64,000 nucleotides of DNA from Heyndrickxia coagulans 36D1 (GCF_000169195.2 NC_016023.1:3224001-3288000); one strand, 5' to 3'; shown: positions 27,728-36,783, numbered from the stretch's first letter. Translations and numbers: made by a program. The notes: generated from the sequence alone by a model not told the origin.

Positions 27728-28942
27728 ATGGCAAAGGAAAAAATTGTATTGGCCTACTCAGGCGGTTTGGATACATCCGTATCGATTAAATGGATTCAGG
27801 AAAAATACGGCTATGATGTTATTGCGCTTGGCATTGACGTCGGCGAAGGCAAAGATTTAAATGCAATCCGCCAGAAAGCGCTGAATGTCGGTGCAATCAA
27901 AGCTGTGATCATAGACGGGAAAGAAATGCTTGCAAAAGATTATATATTGCCGGCATTAAAGGCAAATGCGCTCTATGAAGGAAAATATCCGCTGTCTTCT
28001 GCGATCAGCCGCCCGCTTATTTCAAAGCTTTTGGTAGATGTCGCGGAACAGGAAGGCGCCGTTGCCGTGGCGCACGGCTGTACCGGAAAAGGGAACGACC
28101 AGGTCCGTTTTGAAGTGTCCGTTCAGGCGCTGAACCCGAACCTGAAAGTCGTTGCGCCTGTCCGTGAATGGGGCATGACCCGCGATGAAGAAATTGCATA
28201 TGCGGAGAAAAACAATATTCCGATTCCGGTAGACTTAGATAATCCGTTTTCGATTGATGCCAATATATGGGGAAGAGCGTGCGAAGCCGGCGTCCTTGAA
28301 AATCCTTGGAACGAAGCGCCGGAAGCAGCATTCGACTGGACTGCGCCGATCGAAATGACGCCGGATGAGCCAGAATATATTGAAATTACGTTTGAAAAAG
28401 GCGTCCCGGTTGCCTTAAACGGCAAAGCGATGGGCCTCGTCCAAATGATCGAAGAGCTGAACCTGACAGCCGGCAAACATGGCATCGGCAGAATCGACCA
28501 TATTGAAAACCGCCTTGTCGGGATCAAATCGCGCGAAGTATACGAAAACCCTGCTGCAGTCGTGCTGATCAATGCCCATAAAGAACTGGAATTTTTAACG
28601 CTGCCACGTGAAGTGACACAATTTAAAACAACGGTGGAACAGCAGTTGACCAAAATCATTTATGAAGGGCTCTGGTATTCGCCGTTAAAGGCCGCGCTCG
28701 ATGCGTTTGTCGAGGAAACACAGAAAACGGTCACCGGCACGGTCCGCGTGAAACTGTTTAAAGGCACCCACACGGTAGTGGCAAGAAAATCCCCATACAG
28801 CCTGTATAATGAAGAACTGGCGACCTATTTGAAAGGCGATTCGTTTGACCATAATGCTGCAGTCGGCTTCATCAAACTGTGGGGGCTGCCGACAAAAGTA
28901 TTTGCCGAAATCCAGGAAAACGGGAAAGTGTTAAATCAATAA
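27728..28942 (+). CDS. argG: Argininosuccinate synthase
   Basis: 404 residues. The N-type ATP pyrophosphatase loop is [15 protein letters not shown], with later [16 protein letters not shown] for citrulline and aspartate. It joins citrulline and aspartate using ATP. ATG 27728 is preceded by GGGAG; an 18-codon upstream extension runs into the ARG box. It is separated from argH by a 186-bp leader containing three hairpins. Confidence 0.97.
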   Translation: MAKEKIVLAYSGGLDTSVSIKWIQEKYGYDVIALGIDVGEGKDLNAIRQKALNVGAIKAVIIDGKEMLAKDYILPALKANALYEGKYPLSSAISRPLISKLLVDVAEQEGAVAVAHGCTGKGNDQVRFEVSVQALNPNLKVVAPVREWGMTRDEEIAYAEKNNIPIPVDLDNPFSIDANIWGRACEAGVLENPWNEAPEAAFDWTAPIEMTPDEPEYIEITFEKGVPVALNGKAMGLVQMIEELNLTAGKHGIGRIDHIENRLVGIKSREVYENPAAVVLINAHKELEFLTLPREVTQFKTTVEQQLTKIIYEGLWYSPLKAALDAFVEETQKTVTGTVRVKLFKGTHTVVARKSPYSLYNEELATYLKGDSFDHNAAVGFIKLWGLPTKVFAEIQENGKVLNQ

Positions 28943-28945
28943 GCC

Positions 28946-29099
28946 ATTTGGCCGTTGTTTCTGATGTTAAATCATAAGCACGGCAAATTTCAAGGTTGGA
29001 ACCGGCCCGTTCAGGTATTTTTCACCTGTTTACCGGGCCGGGAGAAAACGGTAAAATATCCGGAAGGCTGTGGCGGTTTGCCGTGCAGCCTTCATTTTT
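28946..29099 (+). promoter_or_regulatory. Structured argG-argH intergenic leader (candidate attenuator)
   Basis: Three hairpins follow each other. P1: ATTTGGCCGT (28946-28955) with ACGGCAAAT (28980-28988), one G bulged. P2: CCGGCCCG (29002-29009) with CGGGCCGG (29034-29041), inner stem CAGGT/ACCTG. P3: terminator at 29063-29099. GCACGGCAAA (28978-28987) is also perfectly complementary to TTTGCCGTGC (29077-29086) in the P3 loop, so P1 and that pairing exclude each other. No known riboswitch or T-box signature is seen. Confidence 0.6.
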
Positions 29100-29100
29100 T
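29063..29100 (+). terminator. Intrinsic terminator between argG and argH
   Basis: GAAGGCTG and CAGCCTTC, with an inner GGC/GCC stem, are followed by ATTTTTTAATT. It lies 29 bp before the argH start, as an attenuator would. Confidence 0.75.
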
Positions 29101-29128
29101 AATTCTATTGCAGCAGGAGGAAATGACA

Positions 29129-30511
29129 TTGTCAAAGCTTTGGGGCGGACGTTTTACAAAGGAAACGAATCAGCTTGTTGAAACCTATACAGCTTCGATC
29201 GGATATGACCAAAGGCTTGCTTTTGAAGATATTGAAGGGAGCCTTGCCCATGTCCAAATGCTTGGCGAATGCGGCATTTTGCCTGAGAACGATGTGGAAC
29301 AGATCAAAGCAGGGCTTCGGAAAATTGCCGAAAAAATTAAAAACGGGGAAGCAGCATTTACAGTTGAGAATGAAGATATCCATATGAATATCGAAAAAAT
29401 GCTGATGGATGAAATCGGCCCTGCCGGCGGGAAGCTGCATACAGGGCGGAGCCGGAATGACCAGGTTGCGACCGATATGCACCTGTATGTCCGGAAAACG
29501 ACAAAAGAAATGATCCGCCTGATTGCGCTCGTCCAGGAAGCCATCGTGACGAAAGCAAAAGAAAACAAAGAAACGATGATGCCCGGTTACACCCATCTGC
29601 AACGGGCGCAGCCGGTGTTGTTTGCCCACCATCTTCTCGCTTATTTTTGGATGCTGGAACGTGATAAAGAGAGATTTTCAGACAGCTTAAAGCGGACGGA
29701 CTGGCTGCCGCTCGGTGCCGGGGCGCTTGCCGGGACGACTTTTCCGATTGACAGGGAACGGACGCGCGAACTGCTCGGATTTTCCCGCATTTATCCGAAC
29801 AGCCTGGATGCTGTCAGCGACCGCGACTTTGTGCTTGAATTTTTGGCAAATGCCGCTATATTGATGACGCATATTTCCCGTTTGTCGGAAGAACTGGTGC
29901 TGTGGTCGAGCCAGGAATTCCAGTTTATCGAGCTGGATGATTCTTTTTGCACGGGGTCAAGCATTATGCCACAAAAGAAAAATCCCGATGTCCCCGAACT
30001 TTTGCGCGGGAAAACGGGAAGGGTGTTCGGGAACCTCATCGGGCTGTTGACCGTCCTGAAAGGGTTGCCGCTTGCCTATAATAAAGACATGCAGGAAGAT
30101 AAAGAAGGCATTTTTGATACGGCTGATACGCTTCAAGGGGCGCTTAAGCTGCTTGCGCCGATGATTGAAACGATGAAAGTGAACCGGGAGAAGATGTTCC
30201 GGGCTGTCTCGAACGATTACGCGAATGCAACCGATATTGCCGATTATTTGGCAAAAAAAGGGCTGCCGTTCCGTGAGGCGCATGCGGTGATCGGGCAGAT
30301 TGTCCTTTATGGCATTCAGCACGGCAAGTATTTGCTTGACCTGACACTGGATGAATACCAGTCGTTCAGCCCGCTTTTTGAGGCCGATATTTTTGAAGTG
30401 CTGAAACCGGTTCATGTTGTAAAAATGCGGAACAGCGCCGGGGGAACAGGACATGCACAAGTGGCGGCACAGCTTCAGATGGCGGAAAAACAACTCCGCA
30501 AACCGGATTGA
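29129..30511 (+). CDS. argH: Argininosuccinate lyase
   Basis: 460 residues from TTG 29129, giving the usual start (M)[17 protein letters not shown] is 8 bases upstream, only 2 from ATG 29123. The fumarase/aspartase signature is [12 protein letters not shown], and [13 protein letters not shown] and TRLQ-type [12 protein letters not shown] segments form the active site. It splits argininosuccinate to arginine and fumarate. Its expression probably depends on passing the leader terminator at 29063, since I find no good promoter in the gap. Confidence 0.96.
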   Translation: MSKLWGGRFTKETNQLVETYTASIGYDQRLAFEDIEGSLAHVQMLGECGILPENDVEQIKAGLRKIAEKIKNGEAAFTVENEDIHMNIEKMLMDEIGPAGGKLHTGRSRNDQVATDMHLYVRKTTKEMIRLIALVQEAIVTKAKENKETMMPGYTHLQRAQPVLFAHHLLAYFWMLERDKERFSDSLKRTDWLPLGAGALAGTTFPIDRERTRELLGFSRIYPNSLDAVSDRDFVLEFLANAAILMTHISRLSEELVLWSSQEFQFIELDDSFCTGSSIMPQKKNPDVPELLRGKTGRVFGNLIGLLTVLKGLPLAYNKDMQEDKEGIFDTADTLQGALKLLAPMIETMKVNREKMFRAVSNDYANATDIADYLAKKGLPFREAHAVIGQIVLYGIQHGKYLLDLTLDEYQSFSPLFEADIFEVLKPVHVVKMRNSAGGTGHAQVAAQLQMAEKQLRKPD

Positions 30512-30633
30512 ACAAGCGGATGCAAACGTGGCTACGGAATCAAAAGCATAAGAAACGGGCTTCTTACGCAATCGTCAGGCTTTTAATCAGGCCGGATCCT
30601 TCGCTTCCAACTATAACTGTATGATAACAGCTC

Positions 30634-30702
30634 CCAGGATGCCGGAAAGTGTGGTACAATAAATCATTATAAACCTTTTAATCTTATGCTAATGCATCCT
30701 GG
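30634..30702 (+). promoter_or_regulatory. Aminotransferase promoter flanked by 9-bp inverted repeats
   Basis: CCAGGATGC (30634-30642) and GCATCCTGG (30694-30702) are perfect inverted copies 60 bp apart, on either side of a TACAAT -10 (30655-30660) that lacks a -35. The first copy occupies the -35 position. The remaining part of the 238-bp gap after argH (30512-30633) shows no terminator with a T run and nothing else I can assign. Confidence 0.45.
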
Positions 30703-30749
30703 AACAGGCACACAAAGCCCTAGGACCGGGAAATTGGGAGGAAAAGCTT

Positions 30750-31934
30750 TTGGTTGACACTGCAAGACGCATGAACCAGTTACCGACGTTGATATTCAAT
30801 GAGCTTTTGGCGTACAAAAAGAAAAAAATAGAAGAAGGCAACCGGATGATTGACTTAAGCATCGGGAGTCCGGATCAGGCACCGCCTGCTTTTGTAATGG
30901 AAGAAATGGCCCGAAATGCAGCTGACCCACGCCAATACGGGTATACAATTTCCGGGATCGGACCTTTCTACGAGGCGGCGGCCCGGTATTACGAACAGTT
31001 CGGAGTGAAACTGGATCCTGAACACGAAATCATTCAGCTTGCGGGTTCCCAGGATGGCATTATCCATCTTCCACTCGTCTTTTGTAACCCCGGCGATATC
31101 ATTCTCGTTCCGGATCCCGGTTATACAGCCTATGAATCAGGGGTAAAACTGGCGGAAGCCGTACCTTATCCGATGCCACTTCTGGAAGAGAACGGATTTA
31201 TGCCGGATTTGTCAAAAATCCCGGAAGAGATCGCAAAAAAAGCGAAAATGATGATGCTGAATTTTCCGGGCAACCCAATCCCGGTGCTTGCTGAGAAAAA
31301 GTTTTTTGAAGAAGCCGTCCGGTTTGCAAAACAATATGATCTCGTCGTCGTCCACGATTTTGCCTATTGTGAACTCGTCTTTAACGGGAAAAAGCCGATC
31401 AGTTTCCTGTCTGTTGACGGGGCAAAAGATGTGGGGGTTGAATTTAATTCCTTATCGAAAAGCTTTAACCTGGCGGGGGCACGGATCGGTTTTCTGGCAG
31501 GGAACCGGGAAGTGATCCGGCTGTTTGCCCAAATGAAATCGCATATGGATTACGGCATTTTTGAACCGGTCCAAAGGGCGGCTGCCGCTGCTTTGGCAAA
31601 CGGCAAGGAATTCGCGCGCCACAATGCTGCACTGTATGAGAAAAGAAGGGATTTGTTTGTTTCCGGATTATCGCGGATCGGCTGGGAAATCCGCCCGTCT
31701 GATGCTACGATGTTTTTGTGGGCCAAAATCCCGGAAGGCAAAAAGTCCCTCGCTTTTACATATGAACTGATGGACAAAGCCGGCGTTGTGGTTACGCCTG
31801 GCAACGCCTTTGGTCCCCACGGCGAAGGATATGTCAGAATCGCGCTTGTACAGGATGAAGAAAGGCTTATGGAAGCTGTCCGCCGCATTGAAAAAAGCGG
31901 CGTGCATTTGCCGCAAAAAGCGGGACTCCTTTAA
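30750..31934 (+). CDS. Class I PLP aminotransferase (LL-DAP/alanine aminotransferase-like)
   Basis: 394 residues from TTG 30750, with GGGAGG 8 bases upstream. Fold type I: IGSPDQAPP, the substrate Tyr in YGYTISGIG, and the Schiff-base Lys in SLSKSFNLAGARIGF. The widely conserved NPxNPTG motif reads NFPGNPIP, with Thr and Gly replaced, which is unusual. The C-terminal Arg for the substrate carboxylate is in GYVRIALV. It is similar to DapL/PatA-type enzymes, but the amino donor cannot be named. Monocistronic, between argH and feoA. Confidence 0.8.
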   Translation: MVDTARRMNQLPTLIFNELLAYKKKKIEEGNRMIDLSIGSPDQAPPAFVMEEMARNAADPRQYGYTISGIGPFYEAAARYYEQFGVKLDPEHEIIQLAGSQDGIIHLPLVFCNPGDIILVPDPGYTAYESGVKLAEAVPYPMPLLEENGFMPDLSKIPEEIAKKAKMMMLNFPGNPIPVLAEKKFFEEAVRFAKQYDLVVVHDFAYCELVFNGKKPISFLSVDGAKDVGVEFNSLSKSFNLAGARIGFLAGNREVIRLFAQMKSHMDYGIFEPVQRAAAAALANGKEFARHNAALYEKRRDLFVSGLSRIGWEIRPSDATMFLWAKIPEGKKSLAFTYELMDKAGVVVTPGNAFGPHGEGYVRIALVQDEERLMEAVRRIEKSGVHLPQKAGLL

Positions 31935-31952
31935 GGGGCCCGCTTTTTGCAT
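31913..31952 (+). terminator. Terminator overlapping the aminotransferase stop
   Basis: GCAAAAAGCGGG (31913-31924) and CCCGCTTTTTGC (31939-31950) are perfect complements; the stop codon lies in the loop. Confidence 0.75.
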
Positions 31953-31986
31953 GTTGGGGCGGCCAAGCCGGCTGTCAATGCATATT

Positions 31987-32004
31987 ATGTGAATAATTTC
32001 ACAT
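31987..32004 (+). promoter_or_regulatory. FNR/Rex-type palindrome upstream of feoA
   Basis: ATGTGAATAATTTCACAT has perfect 7-bp arms. It fits the FNR consensus TGTGAN6TCACA and differs from the Rex box TTGTGAAN4TTCACAA only at the outer bases. A further half site TATGTGAAAG follows at 32009. Confidence 0.6.
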
Positions 32005-32042
32005 AAATATGTGAAAGTTTCCCTTGTTCCCTGAAAATAAGA

Positions 32043-32098
32043 TAGACGCTCACAATGAAATGCGGTATGATAGGAATATAGAATGATAATCATTATCA
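32043..32098 (+). promoter_or_regulatory. feoAB promoter with Fur box
   Basis: TAGACG (32043-32048), 17 bp and TATGAT (32066-32071) are followed by TGATAATCATTATCA (32084-32098), a perfect 7-1-7 Fur box placed at about +7 to +21. Iron-loaded Fur should block transcription. Confidence 0.85.
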
Positions 32099-32139
32099 AT
32101 GAACAGACGCTATTTCTCTATCTCTGGGAGGGGCATACC

Positions 32140-32367
32140 ATGGTCTTGACCGAACTGAAACCCGGAAGCAAAGGGATTATTACAGATTTATCAAGCATTG
32201 ATCAAAGTATTCAAAGGCGCCTTCTTGATTTGGGTGTGCTTGAAGGCCGGGAAGTTTGTTATAAATGCGGATTGCCTTTCGGCGGGCCTTGCATGCTTGA
32301 AGTCAGCGGGCAGTGCATCGGCATCCGCAAAAAAGAAGCAATGCGGATCCAAGTGGAGTGTTTATAA
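32140..32367 (+). CDS. feoA: FeoA, ferrous iron transport accessory protein
   Basis: 75 residues, SH3-like FeoA domain with QRRLLDLGVLEGREV and a basic IRKKEAMRIQV end. It interacts with FeoB and affects its activity. Start ATG 32140 is set by GGGAGGGG; ATG 32083 would overlap the Fur box. It overlaps feoB by one base. Confidence 0.93.
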   Translation: MVLTELKPGSKGIITDLSSIDQSIQRRLLDLGVLEGREVCYKCGLPFGGPCMLEVSGQCIGIRKKEAMRIQVECL

Positions 32368-34361
32368 TGCAGGTCGCTTTATTTGGAAACCCCAATACGG
32401 GAAAAACATCACTCTTTAATGAGCTTACCGGATCATATGAATATGTTGGAAACTGGACAGGTGTCACCGTTGAAAAAAAGGTGGGCCAGCTGAAGGAAAA
32501 TGCCGGGGTGCTGATTGATTTGCCCGGTATTTATGCCTTGAACCCGCTTTCTAAAGATGAAGCGGTGGCATCGAGATTCTTAATTGAGGAAGACTTCACA
32601 TCCGTTTTGAATATCGTCGACGCTTCCCAGCTTGCACGGAACCTGCATTTGACCATCCAATTGATGGAGTACGGAAAGCCGGTTTTGATCGGGCTGAATA
32701 TGATAGATGTTGCAAAATCGCGCGGCATGAAAGTGAACGATCGTTCACTTGCAGAAGCCCTCGGCATTCCAGTCGTGCCGATTATTGCAAGGACAGGAAA
32801 AGGATGCAAGGCCATATCGGAGCAGATGCAAGAAAAGGCGGTTGTGCCCGATTTCCGTATTGATTACGGCGATGAATTGGAGCATGCGGCGACCTATCTC
32901 ATGGACCGGCTGCCGGATTTCCGGTCATTGAACAAACGATGGCTGGCGCTCCAGTTTTTGGAAGGCAATGAAGTGATTCGCCAAATTCCGGCGTTTATGA
33001 ATGTAAAGCCGGAACTCGAAGATTTTTGCGCGGGTGTGGAGCGCAGGCTCCGTGCCGCCAACCCGCATACTTCCATTAAGCAGGAAATGTTTAAAAAGCG
33101 GCAGCAATTTATTGACAGGCTAATGGAAACCGCTGTTGAAAAAACGGCGGCAGAAAAGAAAACGCTGACGGAGAAAATAGATGCCGTCGTCACGAATAAA
33201 TACCTTGGCGTGCCGATCTTTCTTGTGATGATGTATTTGGTATTTTGCATTACATTCAACTGGCTCGGCACCCCTTTATCGGATTGGCTTGACAAGTTTT
33301 TTTCAGGCCCGCTGACCGCCTGGATTGAAGCAGGGTTGAAAGAAGCGGGGGCAACACCGTTTATCCGTGATCTTGTGTTAAACGGGATTGTGGCCGGAGT
33401 TGGCGGCGTTCTCGTTTTTGTGCCGCAAATTTTTGTTTTGTTTTTCTTTATCTCGGTGATTGAAGATTCCGGATATATGGCACGGGTAGCGATGGTCATG
33501 GACAGGGTGATGGAATCAGTCGGCTTGAACGGAAAAGCGTTTATTCCGCTTATTATCGGCTTCGGCTGCAATGTGCCCGGCGTCATGGCAGCAAGGACGA
33601 TTGAACAGCCGAAAGAGCGGCTGTTAACGACGCTTTTGACCCCATTGATGTCCTGTTCTGCGCGGCTTTCGGTCTACAGTTTGTTTGTCGCGGCTTTTTT
33701 CCGCCACCATCAGGCACTCATTGTCCTGTCGCTGTATGTGCTCGGCATTGTCGTTGCGCTTTTGCTTGCCAAAGTATTTTCAATGGTGGTAAAAACGGAA
33801 GGTTCTGTTTTTGTCATTGAACTGCCGCCGTACCGCGTGCCGAATGCGCGGAGTTTGTACAGAAGCACATGGGATAAAGGGAAAGGTTTCGTCCGGAAAG
33901 CAGGGACTTTGATTTTCGGTGGCACGGTAGCCATTTGGCTCATTTCGAATGCGGGGCCGGGCGGATTCAATGTGCCTGTCGATAAAAGTTTTATGGCGAT
34001 CCTATGCGGATGGATTGCGCCTGTCTTCAAGCCGCTCGGTTTTGGAACATGGCAGGCCGCGGCTGCCCTTCTGACCGGTTTTATGGCAAAAGAAGTGGTC
34101 GTTTCGACGATGAACGTCCTCTATTTTGTTCCAGACGGCGCATCTCTGGCAGGTGTGATTTCCCATGCTTTTACACCGCTTTCGGCCTATAGTTTCATGG
34201 TATTCATTCTTTTATACATTCCATGCCTTTCGACCGTGGCCATTATCCATAAAGAAACCGGTTCGGGGAAAGTGACGCTTTTTTCGATCGCTTATGCACT
34301 TGTGATTGCTTACTTGATCGCTTTTCTGATTTACAATATTGGGCGGTTCATCGCTTTTTAA
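32367..34361 (+). CDS. feoB: FeoB, ferrous iron transporter with GTPase domain
   Basis: 664 residues. The N-terminal G domain has G1 GNPNTGKTS, G3 DLPG, G4 NMID, then a helical GDI region (about 170-260). The membrane part (from about 285) has the two gate regions (VFVPQIFVLFF..., GFGCNVPGVMAARTIEQ with the conserved Cys, and GFMAKEVVVSTM). It imports Fe(II). Start ATG 32367 overlaps the feoA stop. Expression is under Fur and possibly an anaerobic/redox regulator through the palindrome at 31987. Confidence 0.96.
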   Translation: MQVALFGNPNTGKTSLFNELTGSYEYVGNWTGVTVEKKVGQLKENAGVLIDLPGIYALNPLSKDEAVASRFLIEEDFTSVLNIVDASQLARNLHLTIQLMEYGKPVLIGLNMIDVAKSRGMKVNDRSLAEALGIPVVPIIARTGKGCKAISEQMQEKAVVPDFRIDYGDELEHAATYLMDRLPDFRSLNKRWLALQFLEGNEVIRQIPAFMNVKPELEDFCAGVERRLRAANPHTSIKQEMFKKRQQFIDRLMETAVEKTAAEKKTLTEKIDAVVTNKYLGVPIFLVMMYLVFCITFNWLGTPLSDWLDKFFSGPLTAWIEAGLKEAGATPFIRDLVLNGIVAGVGGVLVFVPQIFVLFFFISVIEDSGYMARVAMVMDRVMESVGLNGKAFIPLIIGFGCNVPGVMAARTIEQPKERLLTTLLTPLMSCSARLSVYSLFVAAFFRHHQALIVLSLYVLGIVVALLLAKVFSMVVKTEGSVFVIELPPYRVPNARSLYRSTWDKGKGFVRKAGTLIFGGTVAIWLISNAGPGGFNVPVDKSFMAILCGWIAPVFKPLGFGTWQAAAALLTGFMAKEVVVSTMNVLYFVPDGASLAGVISHAFTPLSAYSFMVFILLYIPCLSTVAIIHKETGSGKVTLFSIAYALVIAYLIAFLIYNIGRFIAF

Positions 34362-34378
34362 AACGGGGGAATGTTCCG

Positions 34379-34558
34379 ATGTTATTTAGTATTTTGCTCG
34401 GTGTTGTGATTTTTGCTTATGCGGCATTTACGCTGATCCGTTTTATCAAAAAAAGCAGGGAAGGGCAGTGCGCTTCCTGTGCATTGAAAAACCACTGCAA
34501 TACAGCAAGCTGTTGTGCGCCGGACGCTCCATCTCGGGCCAAAACGGCAAAAAGCTGA
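34379..34558 (+). CDS. FeoB-associated Cys-rich membrane protein
   Basis: 59 residues: one transmembrane helix (about 2-22, LFSILLGVVIFAYAAFTLI) followed by a cytosolic CASCALKNHCNTASCC cluster. This is the FeoB-associated Cys-rich family found right after feoB in Firmicutes; it may bind iron or an iron-sulfur cluster, or stand in for FeoC. AACGGGGGAA precedes the ATG, 17 bp after feoB. It is too short for most gene finders. Confidence 0.85.
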   Translation: MLFSILLGVVIFAYAAFTLIRFIKKSREGQCASCALKNHCNTASCCAPDAPSRAKTAKS

Positions 34559-34562
34559 AAAT

Positions 34563-34596
34563 ACCGGGCCGCCCTTTAAAAGGTGTGCCCGGTTTA
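34563..34596 (+). terminator. Probable terminator of the feo operon
   Basis: ACCGGGC (34563-34569) and GCCCGGT pair with an inner CCCTTT/AAAGG; the T tract (TTTAT) is short. Confidence 0.5.
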
Positions 34597-34775
34597 TGAT
34601 AGGCAGGGGGTTCGCATTGGCGGAAACCGTGTCCGGCGTTCCGTCTGTTTAGATTTTTTTGCTGCGGTATGGTAAGATTAACAATGTCCAAACAGGTATA
34701 ATGGCAGCCGGTTCCGGGGCCGTCCCGTGCCGGGTAAATAGAATTTCAGGAAAAAGGCAGATGAGGGTTCAATCT

Positions 34776-35357
34776 ATGAGCAAATATAATGATGATTATA
34801 TGATTACAATGGATGATATCGTCAGGGAAGGCGATCCGATTTTAAGAAAAGTGCTGGATGAAGTGAACATGCCGCCAACTGAAGAAGACAAAGCGGAACT
34901 GCGCTGCATGCTCCAGTTTTTAAAAAACAGCCAGGATCCGGAGATTGCCGGCAAATGCAATTTGCGTGCAGGCGTTGGATTGTCCGCAAATCAGATCGGC
35001 CTTAATAAAAGGATGTTTGCCGTTTATATTGCGGATGAAGACGGTGAAAAGGCGTACACGGTTTTTAATCCAAAACTGGTCAGCCATTCGATATCGATGA
35101 TCTACCTTCCGCAAGGGGAAGGCTGCCTGTCGGTTGACCGGAAAGTGGATGGTTTTGTGCCGCGTTATGAACGGATTAAAGTAAAGGCATACGATTTGGA
35201 CGGGAATGAAGTGCTCATTAAATTAAAGGGCTATCCCGCGATTGTTTTTCAGCATGAGATGGACCACTTGAACGGGATTATGTTCTATGACCATATTAAC
35301 AAGGACAATCCGTTCGCCCTTCCTGCAAACACGGATATCCGGAGCGTGTATGAATAA
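34776..35357 (+). CDS. Peptide deformylase
   Basis: 193 residues from ATG 34776 (GAGGG 8 bases upstream; ATG 34761 is possible). The three motifs are GVGLSANQIGL (usually GVGLAAPQIG), EGCLSV with the metal-binding Cys, and QHEMDHLNG with the HEXXH-type zinc/iron ligands. It removes the formyl group from nascent proteins. Size and insertions match the type 2 (YkrB/DefB) enzymes of Gram-positives. Monocistronic. Confidence 0.94.
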   Translation: MSKYNDDYMITMDDIVREGDPILRKVLDEVNMPPTEEDKAELRCMLQFLKNSQDPEIAGKCNLRAGVGLSANQIGLNKRMFAVYIADEDGEKAYTVFNPKLVSHSISMIYLPQGEGCLSVDRKVDGFVPRYERIKVKAYDLDGNEVLIKLKGYPAIVFQHEMDHLNGIMFYDHINKDNPFALPANTDIRSVYE

Positions 35358-35368
35358 ACAGCTTGCGC

Positions 35369-35397
35369 AAACGGCAGCCTGCCCGGCTGCCGTTTGA
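35369..35397 (+). terminator. Hairpin after the deformylase gene
   Basis: AAACGGCAGCC (35369-35379) and GGCTGCCGTTT (35385-35395) are perfect complements between convergent genes; the T tract is short. Confidence 0.55.
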
Positions 35398-35401
35398 TGC
35401 A

Positions 35402-35722
35402 TTATTCTCTTGTGCGGAAATAAGCATTCAGCTGGCCGCGGATGACTTGTTCGCGCATCGTGCGTTCATTGTATTTTTTCTCTTTCATATATTCTTTGCG
35501 GATTTCCGCAGTCTGGATGCCTTCTTCACGTTTATTGGCGATGTCCATCAGGCGTTCAACATCGGTAAATGAATATTTCCGGATCCCTCTGTTTGTCCGT
35601 TCCGGGAAAATCAATTTCCTTTCTTCATAGTAGCGGATTCTTCTTTCACTTAAGCCGGTTAATTCACATACCGTTCCGATCGAGATGACTTTCTTTTCCA
35701 AGTATGATTCATTCGTTGCCAC
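35402..35722 (-). CDS. tnrA: TnrA, MerR-family global nitrogen regulator
   Basis: 106 residues from GTG 35722 (GGGAGG 8 bases upstream). The MerR wing-helix is [35 protein letters not shown] in content, near identical to B. subtilis TnrA, and the C-terminal [11 protein letters not shown] is the segment that senses feedback-inhibited GlnA. TnrA activates nitrogen-scavenging genes when nitrogen is short and represses glnRA. A GlnR/TnrA box lies about 50 bp before its likely start site. Confidence 0.93.
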   Translation of the reverse strand: MATNESYLEKKVISIGTVCELTGLSERRIRYYEERKLIFPERTNRGIRKYSFTDVERLMDIANKREEGIQTAEIRKEYMKEKKYNERTMREQVIRGQLNAYFRTRE

Positions 35723-35790
35723 CGGTGCATCCTCCCTTTGTAAGGTGTTTTTATTAATATATACCAAAAAAGCCGTTTAGACCATCTTTG

Positions 35791-35807
35791 TGTAAGAAAA
35801 CCTGACA
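35791..35807 (-). promoter_or_regulatory. TnrA box upstream of tnrA
   Basis: TGTAAGAAAACCTGACA (plus strand) matches TGTNAN7TNACA fully. A TATATT -10 on the minus strand (35761-35756) puts the box centre near -50, the spacing used by TnrA-activated promoters in B. subtilis; autoactivation is inferred. The rest of 35808-36087 shows nothing I can assign beyond the next ribosome site. Confidence 0.75.
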
Positions 35808-36087
35808 AAAATATACGTATTTTTCATCGGCACGTGAGATTACATAACAGCAGTCCTTTGATGTTCATTTTGGATTGCTCTTACGCGGAGTTGAGTTCTT
35901 TCCAATTTATCCATATAATAATTCAAGACTGGTTTCTCTGCAGGAATGGCGGCTTCCCGTGGCCGGCTTAAAAGCGGGACAGACAGTTTCCCGTGCGCTT
36001 CCCCGGCCGGCAGGGGTTAAAGTGCATACAGGAAAGAACGGAAAGACGGTGAATGCTTTCGCCATAACCGAAAGGGGAGTAGCACAG

Positions 36088-36783
36088 ATGAAATCATCCA
36101 GGCTCATTTTTGCAGCAATCGTATTGATCGTCATGTTGCTCGCCTTAAATGAGTATCTGACCCATAAAGAATCGGCCCAAAAATCCGCGCAAAATAACGC
36201 TGCTGCCAAAAAACTGCTCGATGTGCCGATTATCAGGCAAATGGATGCGCCCCGCCTTTATAACGGCTGTGAAGTGACAAGCCTCGCGATGCTGCTTGTC
36301 GATAACGGTTTTCATGTGACCAAGAATCAATTGGCGGAAGAAATCAAGTATGTGCCGTTTACCTATAAAAACGGGCAGCACGGCAATCCGAACGCAGGTT
36401 TTGTCGGGAACATGGAGGATGGTCCCGGGTATGGCGTGTACCACGGCCCTGTTTTTGAACTGGCCAAAAAATATGCCGGCAAAAGAGCGGCGGATTTAAC
36501 GGGACAGCCTTTTTCAAAAATCCTGGAAAATGTTGAGGAAGGGCATGCTGTCTGGGTGATTACGACAGCCCGGTTTCAGCCGGTTTCTGATTTCAAAACA
36601 TGGGACACGCCCCAGGGAAGTATTAACATCACATACAGCGAACACAGTGTTGTCATTACAGGGTACGATCCAGGCCATATTTATGTGAATGACCCGTATG
36701 GAACAAAAAATAAGCAGCTTGGCCGTGAAGCATTTGAGAAAGCGTGGAAGCAGATGGGCAGCCAGGCCATTGTGATCCGGTGA
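36088..36783 (+). CDS. C39-like cysteine peptidase domain protein (YvpB-like)
   Basis: 231 residues from ATG 36088 (AAGGGGAG upstream; the 71-codon extension lacks a ribosome site). An N-terminal signal/anchor (about 5-22, LIFAAIVLIVMLLAL) is followed by a papain-fold C39_2 domain: Cys in LYNGCEVTSLAMLL, His in YSEHSVVITGYD, and Asn/Asp in YVNDPYG. Close to B. subtilis YvpB. It is probably exported and cell-surface bound; its substrate is unknown. It does not sit with a bacteriocin cluster. Confidence 0.85.
   Translation: MKSSRLIFAAIVLIVMLLALNEYLTHKESAQKSAQNNAAAKKLLDVPIIRQMDAPRLYNGCEVTSLAMLLVDNGFHVTKNQLAEEIKYVPFTYKNGQHGNPNAGFVGNMEDGPGYGVYHGPVFELAKKYAGKRAADLTGQPFSKILENVEEGHAVWVITTARFQPVSDFKTWDTPQGSINITYSEHSVVITGYDPGHIYVNDPYGTKNKQLGREAFEKAWKQMGSQAIVIR

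Noticed and set aside
28955-29122. N-terminal extension of argH across the leader
   Set aside because: It would translate through the hairpins and terminator; ArgH proteins start at SKLWGG.
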